Below, piece after piece: positions 1 through 10,421 of a DNA stretch of 64,000 bases. The translations under genes were made by a program, and so were the position numbers. The stretch comes from Acidimangrovimonas sediminis (GTDB lineage: Bacteria > Pseudomonadota > Alphaproteobacteria > Rhodobacterales > Rhodobacteraceae), in the NCBI RefSeq assembly GCF_002871005.1, contig NZ_PHSN01000007.1:124001-188000 (forward strand). The letters are read 5' to 3'. The notes beneath the pieces were generated by a model that saw only the letters and a list, made by a program, of their open reading frames with translations, ran no database searches and had not been told where the DNA came from. Within the stretch, counting starts at the first letter, position 1; the number at the start of each line of letters is the position of its first letter.

Positions 1-1
1 C

Positions 2-445
2 GCGGCCTCGGTGGCGGCCCGTGCGGGCAAGCTTGCCGCGCTGATGGGACGGCACGCCGAGGTCGGGATCGAGGAGGCGCCGGGGGCGGTGGCCGCGCGC
101 TGGTCGGCGATCCGCGACGTGACGGCGCTGGCGGGGCGCGCGGGCGATGTCTGGCGGATCTCGGTCAAGCCGTCGGACGCGCCGGACGTGGTGGACGGGC
201 TTGGTGCCGAGGCGGTGGCGATGGATTGGGCCGGCGGGCTGATCTGGGCGCTCGTGGCGCCGGGGACGGACCTGCGCCCGCGGCTGAAGGTGCCGGGGCA
301 CGCAACGCTGGTGCGGGCCGAGGCGGACACGCGGGTCGCGGTGGTGCCGTTCCATCCCGAGGCGCCGGCGCTGGCGACCATCTCGCAGGGGATCCGGACA
401 AGGTTCGATCCGCGCGGCATACTCAATCCGGGGATCATGGGCTGA
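2..445 (+). CDS. glcE: Glycolate oxidase FAD-binding subunit GlcE, C-terminal part
   Basis: The reading frame is open from the window edge to the TGA at 443-445, so only the last ~147 residues are present. GlcE is the second flavin subunit of the membrane-associated glycolate dehydrogenase (GlcDEF), which oxidises glycolate to glyoxylate. The assignment rests on the C-terminal signature RFDPRGILNPG, typical of the FAD-linked oxidase C-terminal domain, and on direct coupling to glcF: the stop TGA overlaps the glcF ATG (TGATG). The N-terminal FAD-binding PCMH half, and presumably glcD, lie upstream of the window. No other family fits this order. Confidence 0.9.
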   Translation, partial: AASVAARAGKLAALMGRHAEVGIEEAPGAVAARWSAIRDVTALAGRAGDVWRISVKPSDAPDVVDGLGAEAVAMDWAGGLIWALVAPGTDLRPRLKVPGHATLVRAEADTRVAVVPFHPEAPALATISQGIRTRFDPRGILNPGIMG

Positions 446-1728
446 TGCAGACGAATTTCACAGAGGCGCAGCTGGCCGAGCCGGGCATCAAACGGGCGAA
501 CGAGATCCTGCGGGCCTGCGTGCATTGCGGGTTCTGCACCGCGACCTGCCCGACCTATCAGGTGCTGGGCGACGAGCTGGACAGCCCGCGCGGGCGGATC
601 TACCTGATCAAGGACATGCTGGAGAGCGGGCGGCCGGCGGATGCCAAGACCGTCAAGCATATCGACCGTTGCCTGAGCTGCCTTGCCTGCATGACCACCT
701 GTCCGTCGGGGGTGCATTACATGCACCTCGTCGATCATGCCCGGGCGCATATCGAGAAAACCTACACCCGCCCCCCGCGCGAGCGGCTGCTGCGGTGGAT
801 GCTGGCGAAGGTGATCCCGCACCCGGGGCGGTTCCGGCTGGCGTTGATGGCGGCGCGGCTGGGGCGGCCCTTTGCGCGGTTGATGCCCGATGCGCGGCTC
901 AGGGCCATGCTGGCGATGGCGCCGGACAGGCTGCCCAGGCCCTCGGCGGGCGACCGGCCGCAGGTGTTCGCGGCGGAGGGGCCGCGGAAGATGCGGGTGG
1001 CGCTGATGACCGGCTGCGCGCAGAAGACGCTCAACACCGACATCAACGACGCGACGATCCGGCTTCTGCGCCGCCTCGGCTGCGAGGTGGTGGTGGCCCT
1101 GGGCGCGGGCTGCTGCGGGGCGCTGACCCATCACATGGGGATGCAGGACGACAGCCACGCCAGCGCCGCGCGCAACATCCGCGCCTGGATGGCCGAGAAG
1201 CGGGGCGAAGGGCTGGACGCGATCGTGGTGAACACGAGCGGCTGCGGCACCACGGTGAAGGATTACGGCCACATGTTCGCGGCGGATTCGCTGGCCGGGG
1301 ACGCGGCCGAGGTGGCGGACCTTGCCGTCGACGTGTCGGAGCTGCTGGAGCGGATCGGCCTTCCCGAGGGCATCGACCGGGGTCTCAGGGTCGCCTATCA
1401 CGCGGCCTGTTCCCTGCAGCACGGGCAGCAGGTGAAGACCGCACCGAAATCCCTTCTGAAGCAGGTGGGTTTCGAGGTGGTCGAGCCTGCCGATAGCCAC
1501 CTGTGCTGCGGCTCTGCGGGGACCTACAACCTGTTGCAGCCCGAGATCTCGGCCGAGCTGAAGGCGCGGAAGGTGAAGACGCTCGAGGCGAAGGCGCCGC
1601 AGGTGATCGCGGCGGGCAATATCGGCTGCATGATGCAGATCGGCTCCGGTACCGGGGTGCCTGTGGTGCATACGGTGGAGCTGCTCGACTGGGCGACGGG
1701 TGGGCCGAAGCCGCGCGCGCTGGCGTGA
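445..1728 (+). CDS. glcF: Glycolate oxidase iron-sulfur subunit GlcF
   Basis: This 427-residue protein is the electron-transfer subunit of glycolate dehydrogenase. Two [4Fe-4S] ferredoxin motifs are visible near the N-terminus: CVHCGFCTATCP (Cys25, 28, 31, 35) and CLSCLACMTTCP (Cys76, 79, 82, 86). Two cysteine-rich CCG domains follow, seen as GAGCCGAL and SHLCCGSAGTYN, which in this family contact the quinone or heterodisulfide-like site. The frame stays open upstream to 226, but the ATG at 445 was chosen because it overlaps the glcE stop and gives the normal family N-terminus. Length matches the usual 400-430 residues. It is the last gene of the operon. Confidence 0.95.
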   Translation: MQTNFTEAQLAEPGIKRANEILRACVHCGFCTATCPTYQVLGDELDSPRGRIYLIKDMLESGRPADAKTVKHIDRCLSCLACMTTCPSGVHYMHLVDHARAHIEKTYTRPPRERLLRWMLAKVIPHPGRFRLALMAARLGRPFARLMPDARLRAMLAMAPDRLPRPSAGDRPQVFAAEGPRKMRVALMTGCAQKTLNTDINDATIRLLRRLGCEVVVALGAGCCGALTHHMGMQDDSHASAARNIRAWMAEKRGEGLDAIVVNTSGCGTTVKDYGHMFAADSLAGDAAEVADLAVDVSELLERIGLPEGIDRGLRVAYHAACSLQHGQQVKTAPKSLLKQVGFEVVEPADSHLCCGSAGTYNLLQPEISAELKARKVKTLEAKAPQVIAAGNIGCMMQIGSGTGVPVVHTVELLDWATGGPKPRALA

Positions 1729-1758
1729 CGGGCCTGGCGTGACGGGCCTGGCGTGACC
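1721..1758 (+). repeat. Short tandem repeat across the glcF stop codon
   Basis: The 14-bp unit TGGCGTGACGGGCC occurs at 1721-1734 and 1735-1748, with a partial third copy from 1749. The first copy carries the glcF stop codon. The following stretch up to 2024 holds no convincing gene or terminator. Confidence 0.75.
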
Positions 1759-2024
1759 GTGCGGGGGCTGGGGGCACTGCGGCGCGCGGCGGAACATCCC
1801 GCGCCGCCGGTCGTTGTAATGGGGTCGTTGTTGTAACGAGACGGCGCGGCCCGGCGCGGCACGGGGGCAACGGTTGCGGAAGGATGCGCAGTGTTCACGC
1901 GCATTTTCGGCCCGGCGCCGCCGACTTGCCGTATCTTGGCCGTGGGGCCGGGCTATCGGTTGTGCCGATCGGACGTGCCACGCCAAAGATCAGATACGAA
2001 GACCCGAGACCCCGGACCGACCTC

Positions 2025-2894
2025 ATGCGCCTTGCCTCCTTCCTGGCGATTCTCAGCCTTTTCAGCCTTGTGCTGCCGATCGCGGCGCGTGCCGACGCCG
2101 CGCTGGAGAAGCTCGAGACCGGCTACGAGGTGGCCGGCTGGAACGGGGTCGGGCAGCTCGACATCGGTGGGCGGGGCTTCTGTACCGCGGCGCTGATCTC
2201 TCCGACGCTGGTGCTGACCGCGGCGCACTGCCTGCACGATCCGTCGACCGGAAAGCTGGTCGATGCCTCGAAGCTGCGGTTCCTGGCGGGCTGGCGCAAC
2301 GGGCGGGCCGATGCCTACCGCGACGTGCGCCGGGCGCTGGCGCATCCGTCCTATGTCTATTCCGACCGCAAGTCGGCGGGCGACGTGAACTACGACCTTG
2401 CGTTGCTGGAACTCGACAGCCCGATCCGGTTGCCGTCGATTCAGCCCTTCGACGTTGGCGCGCCGCCGGCGCCGGGGGCGACGGTGGGGGTCGTGTCCTA
2501 TGCCCAGGGGCGGTCGGAGGTGCCCTCCTACCAGAAGGCCTGCCAGGTTCTGGCGCGGCGCAACTCGATCGTGGTGATGAGCTGCGACATTGATTTCGGC
2601 GCCTCGGGTGCGCCGGTGTTCCAGTTCGTCGACGGCCGGCCCGAGATCGTCGCTGTGGTCTCGGGCAAGGCGGTGATCCGCGGCAAGCCCGTGTCGCTGG
2701 GGATCGCGGCCGAAGATCCGCTGAAGACGCTGCGCGCCGAGCTGAAGGCGTCGGACGGGAGCCGCTTCGTCCGGGCGCCGGTGCCGGGCGACGGCGGCGC
2801 GGTGACGGGGGTGCTGCCGACCGGCGGCATTCGCGCCGGGGGCATGGGAGCCGGGGGCATCCGCGCCGGCGGGGCCAAGTTCCTGCGTCCGTGA
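2025..2894 (+). CDS. Secreted trypsin-like serine protease
   Basis: A 289-residue chymotrypsin-fold (S1) protease. Residues 1-23 form a signal peptide ending ARADA, so it is exported to periplasm or medium. The catalytic triad is readable: His68 in TAAHC, Asp124 in DLALLELD and Ser194 in GASGAP, which replaces the classical GDSGGP and is common in bacterial members. The start at 2025 was preferred over upstream in-frame codons (back to 1884) because it places the hydrophobic segment at the N-terminus. The tail is odd: a low-complexity GGIRAGGMGAGGIRAGG run close to the C-terminus. It appears monocistronic; substrate unknown. Confidence 0.85.
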   Translation: MRLASFLAILSLFSLVLPIAARADAALEKLETGYEVAGWNGVGQLDIGGRGFCTAALISPTLVLTAAHCLHDPSTGKLVDASKLRFLAGWRNGRADAYRDVRRALAHPSYVYSDRKSAGDVNYDLALLELDSPIRLPSIQPFDVGAPPAPGATVGVVSYAQGRSEVPSYQKACQVLARRNSIVVMSCDIDFGASGAPVFQFVDGRPEIVAVVSGKAVIRGKPVSLGIAAEDPLKTLRAELKASDGSRFVRAPVPGDGGAVTGVLPTGGIRAGGMGAGGIRAGGAKFLRP

Positions 2895-3070
2895 CCCCGG
2901 GGCCCTGAAGTGCCGGCCCTTAGATATCGGCCTTGATCCCCAACCCGTGAGCCATGCTCCGTACCCTGAGAGTGCGTGCCCCGACACCATGTTTCCAGCG
3001 CCGTGTTTCCGGCGTGATTGCAGGGGGTTGCGCCTTGCCATGCAGACGGCCCGCAGGGGGCTGGCGGGGT

Positions 3071-3097
3071 CTTGAAGCGCCGTTGCGCGATACATAC
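3071..3097 (+). promoter_or_regulatory. Candidate sigma-32 heat-shock promoter of hsp20
   Basis: CTTGAAG at 3071-3077 matches the sigma-32 -35 element, and GATACAT around 3089-3095 could be the -10 region with a 12-nt spacer. It lies about 95 nt upstream of the small heat-shock gene and just before the ROSE-like leader. The -10 match is only partial. Confidence 0.5.
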
Positions 3098-3193
3098 CTA
3101 AGCCCTGTCCGGGTGCCATGACGGGCCCGGTTTTCCTGCCTGTCCCCGCAGGGGAAGGCGCAACACCACATCGCTCCATGGAGGATGACAATG
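3098..3193 (+). promoter_or_regulatory. ROSE-like RNA thermometer in the hsp20 leader
   Basis: The leader ends TCGCTCCATGGAGGATGAC just before the start codon. This matches the conserved 3' hairpin of ROSE elements (U-U/C-GCU followed by the paired Shine-Dalgarno) known from alphaproteobacterial small heat-shock genes. The UCGCUCC arm can pair with GGAGGA, masking the ribosome site at low temperature. Upstream hairpins are also visible: CCCC-GCA-GGGG near 3145-3155 and the CCGGG...CCCGG segment near 3108-3130. The architecture is read by eye, not folded. Confidence 0.7.
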
Positions 3194-3667
3194 CGTACCT
3201 TTGATCTTGCCCCGCTTTACCGGGCAACCGTCGGCTTCGACCGTTTCGCCGACCTCGTCGACCGCGCCCTGACCAATGACGTCGGGCAATCGACCTACCC
3301 GCCCTACAACATCGAGAAGACCGCCGAGAACGGCTATCGCATCACCATCGCCGTCGCCGGTTTCGCGGCGGACGAGCTGAACGTCGAGGTGAAGGAAAAC
3401 ACCCTCGTCGTCGCCGCCCGCAAGGCCGAGGATGCGACCGACCGAACCTACCTGCATCGTGGTATCGCGACCCGCGCCTTCGAGCGCCGCTTCGCGCTGG
3501 CCGACCACGTGAAGGTGACGGGGGCCGCCCATGCCGACGGCATGCTGCACATCGACCTGGTGCGCGAGACGCCCGAGGCGCTGAAGCCGCGCCGGATCGA
3601 GATCGCGCGCAGTTCGGACCTCGAGGCCAAGGCCGTCGAGGCGCAGGAAGCGCCGGCCGAGGCCTGA
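3191..3667 (+). CDS. Small heat-shock protein, Hsp20/IbpA type
   Basis: A 158-residue ATP-independent holdase that binds unfolding proteins in the cytoplasm. The N-terminus MRTFDLAPLYRATVGFDR is the IbpA/HspA signature; the alpha-crystallin domain spans roughly residues 30-135, with AGFAADELNVEVKENTLVV and GIATRAFERRFALADHV as hallmarks. There are two in-frame ATGs, at 3185 and 3191. The second was chosen because GGAGG (3180-3184) sits 6-7 nt before it and because the ROSE family starts this way. Expression is probably heat-induced at two levels, by the sigma-32-like promoter and the thermometer. A good hairpin terminator follows. Confidence 0.93.
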   Translation: MRTFDLAPLYRATVGFDRFADLVDRALTNDVGQSTYPPYNIEKTAENGYRITIAVAGFAADELNVEVKENTLVVAARKAEDATDRTYLHRGIATRAFERRFALADHVKVTGAAHADGMLHIDLVRETPEALKPRRIEIARSSDLEAKAVEAQEAPAEA

Positions 3668-3721
3668 TCGGCCGGAGAGACCCCGATCGCAGGAAAGACC
3701 GGATCGGACTGGAAACTTCGG

Positions 3722-3748
3722 GGGGCGTGCCGCTGGCGCGCCCCTTTT
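3722..3748 (+). terminator. Rho-independent terminator after hsp20
   Basis: GGGGCGTGCC (3722-3731) pairs with GGCGCGCCCC (3735-3744) across the loop GCT, followed by TTTT. It fits termination of the hsp20 transcript. Confidence 0.8.
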
Positions 3749-3781
3749 CGCATGTCGCGCGGCCCGGACGGCGGGACCGGC

Positions 3782-3830
3782 GGGGGCGCTGCCCCCTGCA
3801 CCCCCCGGGATATTTTCGAGCAGAAAGACG
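3782..3830 (+). repeat. Dispersed intergenic repeat, copy 1
   Basis: A hairpin GGGGGC-GCT-GCCCCC (3782-3796) is followed by a C-run and the core GGGATATTTTCGAGCAGAA (3807-3825). The same 19-nt core recurs on the opposite strand at 40311-40329 beside another G/C hairpin. It looks like a family of intergenic palindromic units, perhaps acting as terminators. Confidence 0.65.
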
Positions 3831-3957
3831 GGAAGGAAGAGGGCGGCATGGTATCTGCGCCAGATCAAGGTGTGGCGGCGGAGCTGCGCTACAGATCCGG
3901 TGTGGCCGCTTTCATGCTAGGCTGGCGGCATGGTTCATGTTTGGGAGGAGAGAACCC

Positions 3958-4275
3958 GTGCCCCAGATCGACGACGACTTCAGCGGACAGACCGTGATCA
4001 CCACCTTCGAGATGACCCCCGGCACCTGTGCCGATCTTCTTGAGGCGCTGACCGATGCCTATGCCAGCTTCATTTCGAAGCAGCCTGGTTTCCTGGCGGC
4101 GGGGTTGCATGTGAACGACGCCCAGACCCGGATCGCGAATTATTCCAAGTGGCGCCGCCGCGAGGATTTCCAGGCCATGCTGCGCAGCCCCGAGATGCGC
4201 GAGCGCAACCGCCATATCTCGTCACTCTGTTCGCGGTTCGAACCGGTGATGTACGAGGTGGCGGCAGTGTTCTGA
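3958..4275 (+). CDS. Antibiotic biosynthesis monooxygenase (ABM) domain protein
   Basis: A 105-residue protein with the dimeric ferredoxin-like fold of the ABM family. Visible family features are the N-terminal strand VITTFEMTPGT, the PGFLAAGLHV strand and the ANYSKWRRREDFQAML helix region. The start is GTG at 3958, supported by GGGAGGAG at 3943-3950; the longer upstream frame has no such site and is arginine- and proline-rich. ABM proteins range from quinone monooxygenases to heme-degrading enzymes, and nothing here picks one. A DUF5658-like membrane gene follows 25 bp downstream, perhaps co-transcribed. Confidence 0.75.
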   Translation: MPQIDDDFSGQTVITTFEMTPGTCADLLEALTDAYASFISKQPGFLAAGLHVNDAQTRIANYSKWRRREDFQAMLRSPEMRERNRHISSLCSRFEPVMYEVAAVF

Positions 4276-4300
4276 GCATCCGTCAGGAGATCTTGCGGGA

Positions 4301-4636
4301 ATGATCCGGAGCATCGACCTTGCCGCGTTGGCCGTGGGTGTGCTGCAGCTTGCTGACATGGCGACGACCCTGATGGCCATGGGGCGGGGCGCGCGCGAGG
4401 CCAACCCTCTGGTCGCGGCCTGCATGCGGCTGCTTGGCCGGGTCGGGGGTCTTGCACTGGCCAAGCTTGCGGGGCTGGGCCTGACGCTGTGGCTGTGGTG
4501 GCAGGGGTCGGGCTTTCTGCTCTGGGCCGTGGCGCTGCTGTACCTGTGGGTGGTCATGCACAACCTGCGGGTCTGGCGCCGGAGGCGGCGGCGGGCCCGT
4601 GCGGCGCGGCGGCCGGGGGCTACATCGCTTCCTTGA
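4301..4636 (+). CDS. Small membrane protein, DUF5658-like
   Basis: A 111-residue protein with about three hydrophobic segments (near residues 6-27, 47-66 and 70-88) and a very basic C-terminus (WRRRRRRARAARR). The first part LQLADMATTLMAMG...REANPL resembles the DUF5658 pattern of a membrane helix followed by E-x-NPL. Function is unknown. Its 3' end overlaps the 3' end of the convergent DUF4396 gene by 17 bp. Confidence 0.6.
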   Translation: MIRSIDLAALAVGVLQLADMATTLMAMGRGAREANPLVAACMRLLGRVGGLALAKLAGLGLTLWLWWQGSGFLLWAVALLYLWVVMHNLRVWRRRRRRARAARRPGATSLP

Positions 4637-5360
4637 TGCCGTGGCGGATCAGCATGCGGTTGGTTGGCCAGGCGGTGAGCAGGCCCGCGCCCATGGCGAT
4701 CTGCATCGCAAGCCAGAACGGCGGCGAGGCGGGGATCAGCCGCGCCCCGATCAGATCGGGGAAGACCCAGAAGTGGAAGATCGCCATGGCGCCGTACATG
4801 CCCACCTGCCACGAGATCAGCGACAGCGCGTCGGCCTTCACCGCCGCAACGATGCCCTGCAACGGCTTCAGCCCCTGCATCGGCACGATGGCGTAGTACT
4901 GAAACACGATCCCCAGCACGAAGGCGAGGATGAAGTCGAGGCCCCAGGCCGCGAAGATCCGGTCCGGCCAGAACCCGGGATAGCCGAAGAAGGTCAGGAT
5001 CCCGGGCCAGAGCGCGGCGGCGCTTTCGGCCAGGATGTCGCCGAGGCTGCAGCCGGCCCCGCAGTGCAGCGACCCCTTGGTGACGGAGACGGCTGAGGGA
5101 TCGGCGGTACCGCCGTGGTTGTCGCCATGATGATGGTGGTGATGATGGTGGTGGTCGGCGCCGCCCTCGGGCGAGCGGCCATGGCGCAGGTAGAAGGCGA
5201 CAAGGATGGGCCCGCCGAACAGCGCGGTCAGCGGCCAGACCGCGGCCATGATGCCCATCGGCGGCGGTCTGCGGCGGACGTCGATCGCCACCCAGAGCGC
5301 GGACGCCACCCCCAGCACGATTGTGAGCCAGGACAGAACGACGAGCCAGGAAGGATACAT
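4620..5360 (-). CDS. DUF4396 membrane protein with histidine-rich loop
   Basis: A 246-residue integral membrane protein. Residues 1-45 include two predicted membrane helices; then comes a loop with nine consecutive histidines and further HGDNHGG, then a cysteine pair (LHCGAGCSLGD) and several helices (FILAFVLGIVFQYYAI, MFHFWVF-like region). This is the DUF4396 pattern. The start at 5360 (MYPSWLVVL) was chosen over the extended frame to 5489, whose extra residues are proline-rich and lie across a strong RNA structure. The His run and Cys pair suggest binding or transport of a transition metal; this is inference, the family has no settled function. Confidence 0.75.
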   Translation of the reverse strand: MYPSWLVVLSWLTIVLGVASALWVAIDVRRRPPPMGIMAAVWPLTALFGGPILVAFYLRHGRSPEGGADHHHHHHHHHGDNHGGTADPSAVSVTKGSLHCGAGCSLGDILAESAAALWPGILTFFGYPGFWPDRIFAAWGLDFILAFVLGIVFQYYAIVPMQGLKPLQGIVAAVKADALSLISWQVGMYGAMAIFHFWVFPDLIGARLIPASPPFWLAMQIAMGAGLLTAWPTNRMLIRHGIKEAM

Positions 5361-5390
5361 GAAGACAACGGTCCGGTTCGGAAAGGTTAG

Positions 5391-5460
5391 AGGCGTCTGC
5401 CCCGGCCCTCTGGGGAAGGGACCGGGGCGCGTGCCGGGGACAGAAGGCACGTTAGACGCT
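5391..5460 (-). promoter_or_regulatory. Structured leader RNA of the DUF4396 gene (three-way junction)
   Basis: Three nested helices can be drawn. P1 pairs 5393-5398 with 5454-5459 (plus a G-U pair). P2 pairs 5399-5409 with 5417-5428 with a single bulge at 5421. P3 pairs 5430-5435 with 5446-5451. Junction linkers are 0, 1 and 2 nt. On the minus strand the structure ends about 30 nt before the DUF4396 start codon. The two hairpin loops can form a 4-bp contact (UCUG with CAGA). It could be a riboswitch or a terminator/attenuator for the preceding uvrB transcript; I recognise no known class. Confidence 0.55.
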
Positions 5461-5587
5461 ATCCGGACAGGCAAGCCGGACACAGACACAACGTCGCAGG
5501 GGCAGGGCGGTTCCTGAGGCGGCGAAGTTTTTTCTTAACCTTTCCCGCGGTTGAGCGGGCGGGACGGATGCATTGCCCCCCGGCACG

Positions 5588-7774
<2,187 letters not shown>

Positions 7775-7914
7775 CGGACGATTCCCTGAGGGGTTTCCCC
7801 CAATCTGGTCCGTTTTTGTTCCGGTGCAACCCTTCGCATCGCGGATCTGCGCCACGGTACTGGCCCCCGGTGCGGGCCGGGGGTGTCCGGGTCGCAGGAG
7901 CGGCGCGGCCCTGC

Positions 7915-10398
7915 CTAGCGCCCCGTCGTCCCGCCCTGAGGCGCGGGACGCGCCTGGGCCCGAGCACTGGGCTGCGCGCCGATCTGCGCCCGGGCCTCCC
8001 GCCGCCGGGTCAGCAGGCGGCGGAGTGTCATCGCCGCCGCGCCCTCGACCGGCAGCACGACAAGGCAATAGGCCCAGACCAGAAGCGCCATGGGCCAGCC
8101 GATCGGCGTGACCAGCACGCCGTAAACCGCGAAGAGCGTGCCCACGACCTGCGTCGTCTCGGTCGCGAGGAAAAGCCGCAGCGCGGGCCAGGGCCGTTGC
8201 CAGAACCAGCCCTGGTTGCGCGTGACGTAAAGCGTCATGTGCCCCGAGACGAGGAGCTTGAGGAAGATCAGCGTCTGGATCACCTCGCGCGGCAGGTGCA
8301 TCACGCTGTCCACGTACCAAAACAGCAGGAACGTCTCGGCCACGCCCAACACGCCCAGGGTGCTTGCGATGGTGATCACCCGGTGCATGTCCCAGCGCAC
8401 CGGTCGTTCGGCCACGGTGACGTTGTCATAGGCGATCATCATGATCGGAAAGTCGTTCAGCACCGCCAGCAGAACGATCATGATCGCGGTGACCGGGTAG
8501 AAGTTGTAGGCGAGGATCGTCAGCGTCATGAACAAGAGCACCCGGATCGTCTCGGCGATGCGGAAGGTGGCGTAGCTGGTCATGCGCTCGAAGATGCGCC
8601 GGGCCTCGGCGATCGCCTCGGTGATGATCGAAAGGCCCTTTTCCGTCAGCACCAGGTCGGCGGCGGCGCGGGCGGCATCGGTGGCGCCGCTGACGGCGAT
8701 ACCCGCGTCGGCCTGCTTCAGGGCGGGGGCGTCGTTCACGCCGTCGCCGGTCATCGCGACGATGCTGCCGCTTTTCTGTAGCAGCTCGACGATGCGGAAT
8801 TTGTGTTCCGGCAGCACCCGGGCAAAGCCGTCCGCGGCGCGGACCCGCGCGATCACCTCGCCGTCGGCTCCGTCGAGCAGCTGGCCCGCCGGCTCGATCT
8901 GCTCGCCGAGGCCGAGCTGCCCGGCGATCTGGCGCGCGATCGCCTCGTGGTCGCCGGTGATCATCTTGACCTCGAGGCCCATGGCCTCGGCCTTCGCGAT
9001 GGTGTCGGCGGCATCGGGGCGCGGCGGGTCGAAGATCGGCAGAAGGCCGAGGAACTGCCACGCGCCCCCCGGGGCGGCGCGGGCCGCACCGAGCGCGCGG
9101 AACCCCTTGTCGGCCAGCGCCACGACCTCGGCCTCGATCACGGCGCGCGCGTCGCCCGCAACCTTGGCAAGGTCGAGGATCACCTGCGGCGCGCCCTTGG
9201 AAAAGCGCCAGCTGGCGCCGTCCTTCGTGGCCTCCACCTCCGTCCGTTTCGAGACCGGGTCGAAGGGGGTGAAGCGGCCCCGGCTATAGCCGGGAAGCGC
9301 CTCCAGCCCCTTTGCCGCCGCCAGTACGGCCTGGTCGATCGCGTCGGGCGCCGTGGCGTTGCACGCCAGGGCCGACGCCAGCAGCAGGTCGTCCTCCGTC
9401 GCGCCCTGCGCGGGGCGCGGGGCCTCGACCGTCAGCTGGTTGAGGGTCAGGGTGCCGGTCTTGTCCGAACACAGCACGTCGACACCCGCCAGCTCCTCGA
9501 TCGAGACCAGCCGCGCGACGATCGCCTTCATCCGCGCCAGTCGCTCGGCCCCGACCGCCATCGTGACCGACATCACGGTGGGCAGGGCCACCGGGATCGC
9601 CGCGACGGTCAGGATAAGGGCGAACTGCACCGTGCGCCAGAACGGATCGTGCCGGAGGATCGAGACGACGACGATCAGCGCCACCAGCGCGAGCGCGCTG
9701 ACGATCAGGAAATTGCCGATCCGCATCACCGCCTGCTGGAAATGCGACTTGGGGGCCGCCGACTGCACCAGCGCCGCCGTGCGCCCGAAATAGGTGTGCA
9801 TGCCCGTGGCGGTGACCTCGCCGGTCATCTCGCCCAGCTTCACCACCGCGCCGGAATAGGCGGTGTCGCCCGGGGCCTTGTCGACCGGCAGGGATTCCCC
9901 CGTCAGCGCCGCCTCGTCGACCGACAGATATGCGCCCTCGGCCAGCCGCAGGTCGGCCGGGATGATGTTGCCGATCGCCAGCCGCACGATGTCGCCCGGC
10001 ACCAGCTGCTCCGCCGCGATCTCCTGCCACGTGCCATCGCGCAGGACCCGCGCGGTGGGGGCCAGCTTTTCCTTCAGCAGGGCGATCGCGTTGTCGGCCT
10101 TGTTCTCCTCCCAGAAGCCGACCCCGGCGTTGAGAAGCAGCATCGCGAGGATCACGCCGAAATCGGCCCAGTCGCCAAGCGCCAGCGACAGCACCGCCGC
10201 GACCTCGATCAGCCAGGGGATCGGCCCCCAGAAATAGCCCAGGATCCGCTTCAGCAGGCTCTGTCGGCGCTCCTGCAGGGCGTTCGGGCCGAAGCGGGCC
10301 AGCCGCGTGTCGGCCTCGGCCGCGGTCAGGCCGCGTTTCGGATCGGTGGGGGGCAGGGCGGGTTGCGCTGCCTCCGGGGTGGGGGTGCCGGCGGTCAT
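7915..10398 (-). CDS. Plasma-membrane proton-efflux P-type ATPase
   Basis: An 827-residue P-type ATPase of the PMA1-like (P3A) class, expected to pump protons out at the cost of ATP. The actuator motif [10 protein letters not shown], the phosphorylation site [13 protein letters not shown] and the hinge [21 protein letters not shown] are all intact. No N-terminal metal-binding CxxC domain is present, which argues against a heavy-metal pump. The start at 10398 has AGGAG six bases upstream and lies 23 bp after the ackA stop, so it is probably the last gene of the acetate/PHA transcript. Coupling to acid or energy stress is inferred. Confidence 0.9.
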   Translation of the reverse strand: MTAGTPTPEAAQPALPPTDPKRGLTAAEADTRLARFGPNALQERRQSLLKRILGYFWGPIPWLIEVAAVLSLALGDWADFGVILAMLLLNAGVGFWEENKADNAIALLKEKLAPTARVLRDGTWQEIAAEQLVPGDIVRLAIGNIIPADLRLAEGAYLSVDEAALTGESLPVDKAPGDTAYSGAVVKLGEMTGEVTATGMHTYFGRTAALVQSAAPKSHFQQAVMRIGNFLIVSALALVALIVVVSILRHDPFWRTVQFALILTVAAIPVALPTVMSVTMAVGAERLARMKAIVARLVSIEELAGVDVLCSDKTGTLTLNQLTVEAPRPAQGATEDDLLLASALACNATAPDAIDQAVLAAAKGLEALPGYSRGRFTPFDPVSKRTEVEATKDGASWRFSKGAPQVILDLAKVAGDARAVIEAEVVALADKGFRALGAARAAPGGAWQFLGLLPIFDPPRPDAADTIAKAEAMGLEVKMITGDHEAIARQIAGQLGLGEQIEPAGQLLDGADGEVIARVRAADGFARVLPEHKFRIVELLQKSGSIVAMTGDGVNDAPALKQADAGIAVSGATDAARAAADLVLTEKGLSIITEAIAEARRIFERMTSYATFRIAETIRVLLFMTLTILAYNFYPVTAIMIVLLAVLNDFPIMMIAYDNVTVAERPVRWDMHRVITIASTLGVLGVAETFLLFWYVDSVMHLPREVIQTLIFLKLLVSGHMTLYVTRNQGWFWQRPWPALRLFLATETTQVVGTLFAVYGVLVTPIGWPMALLVWAYCLVVLPVEGAAAMTLRRLLTRRREARAQIGAQPSARAQARPAPQGGTTGR

Positions 10399-10421
10399 CC
10401 TGGCTCCTGTCGTCGCGTCTC

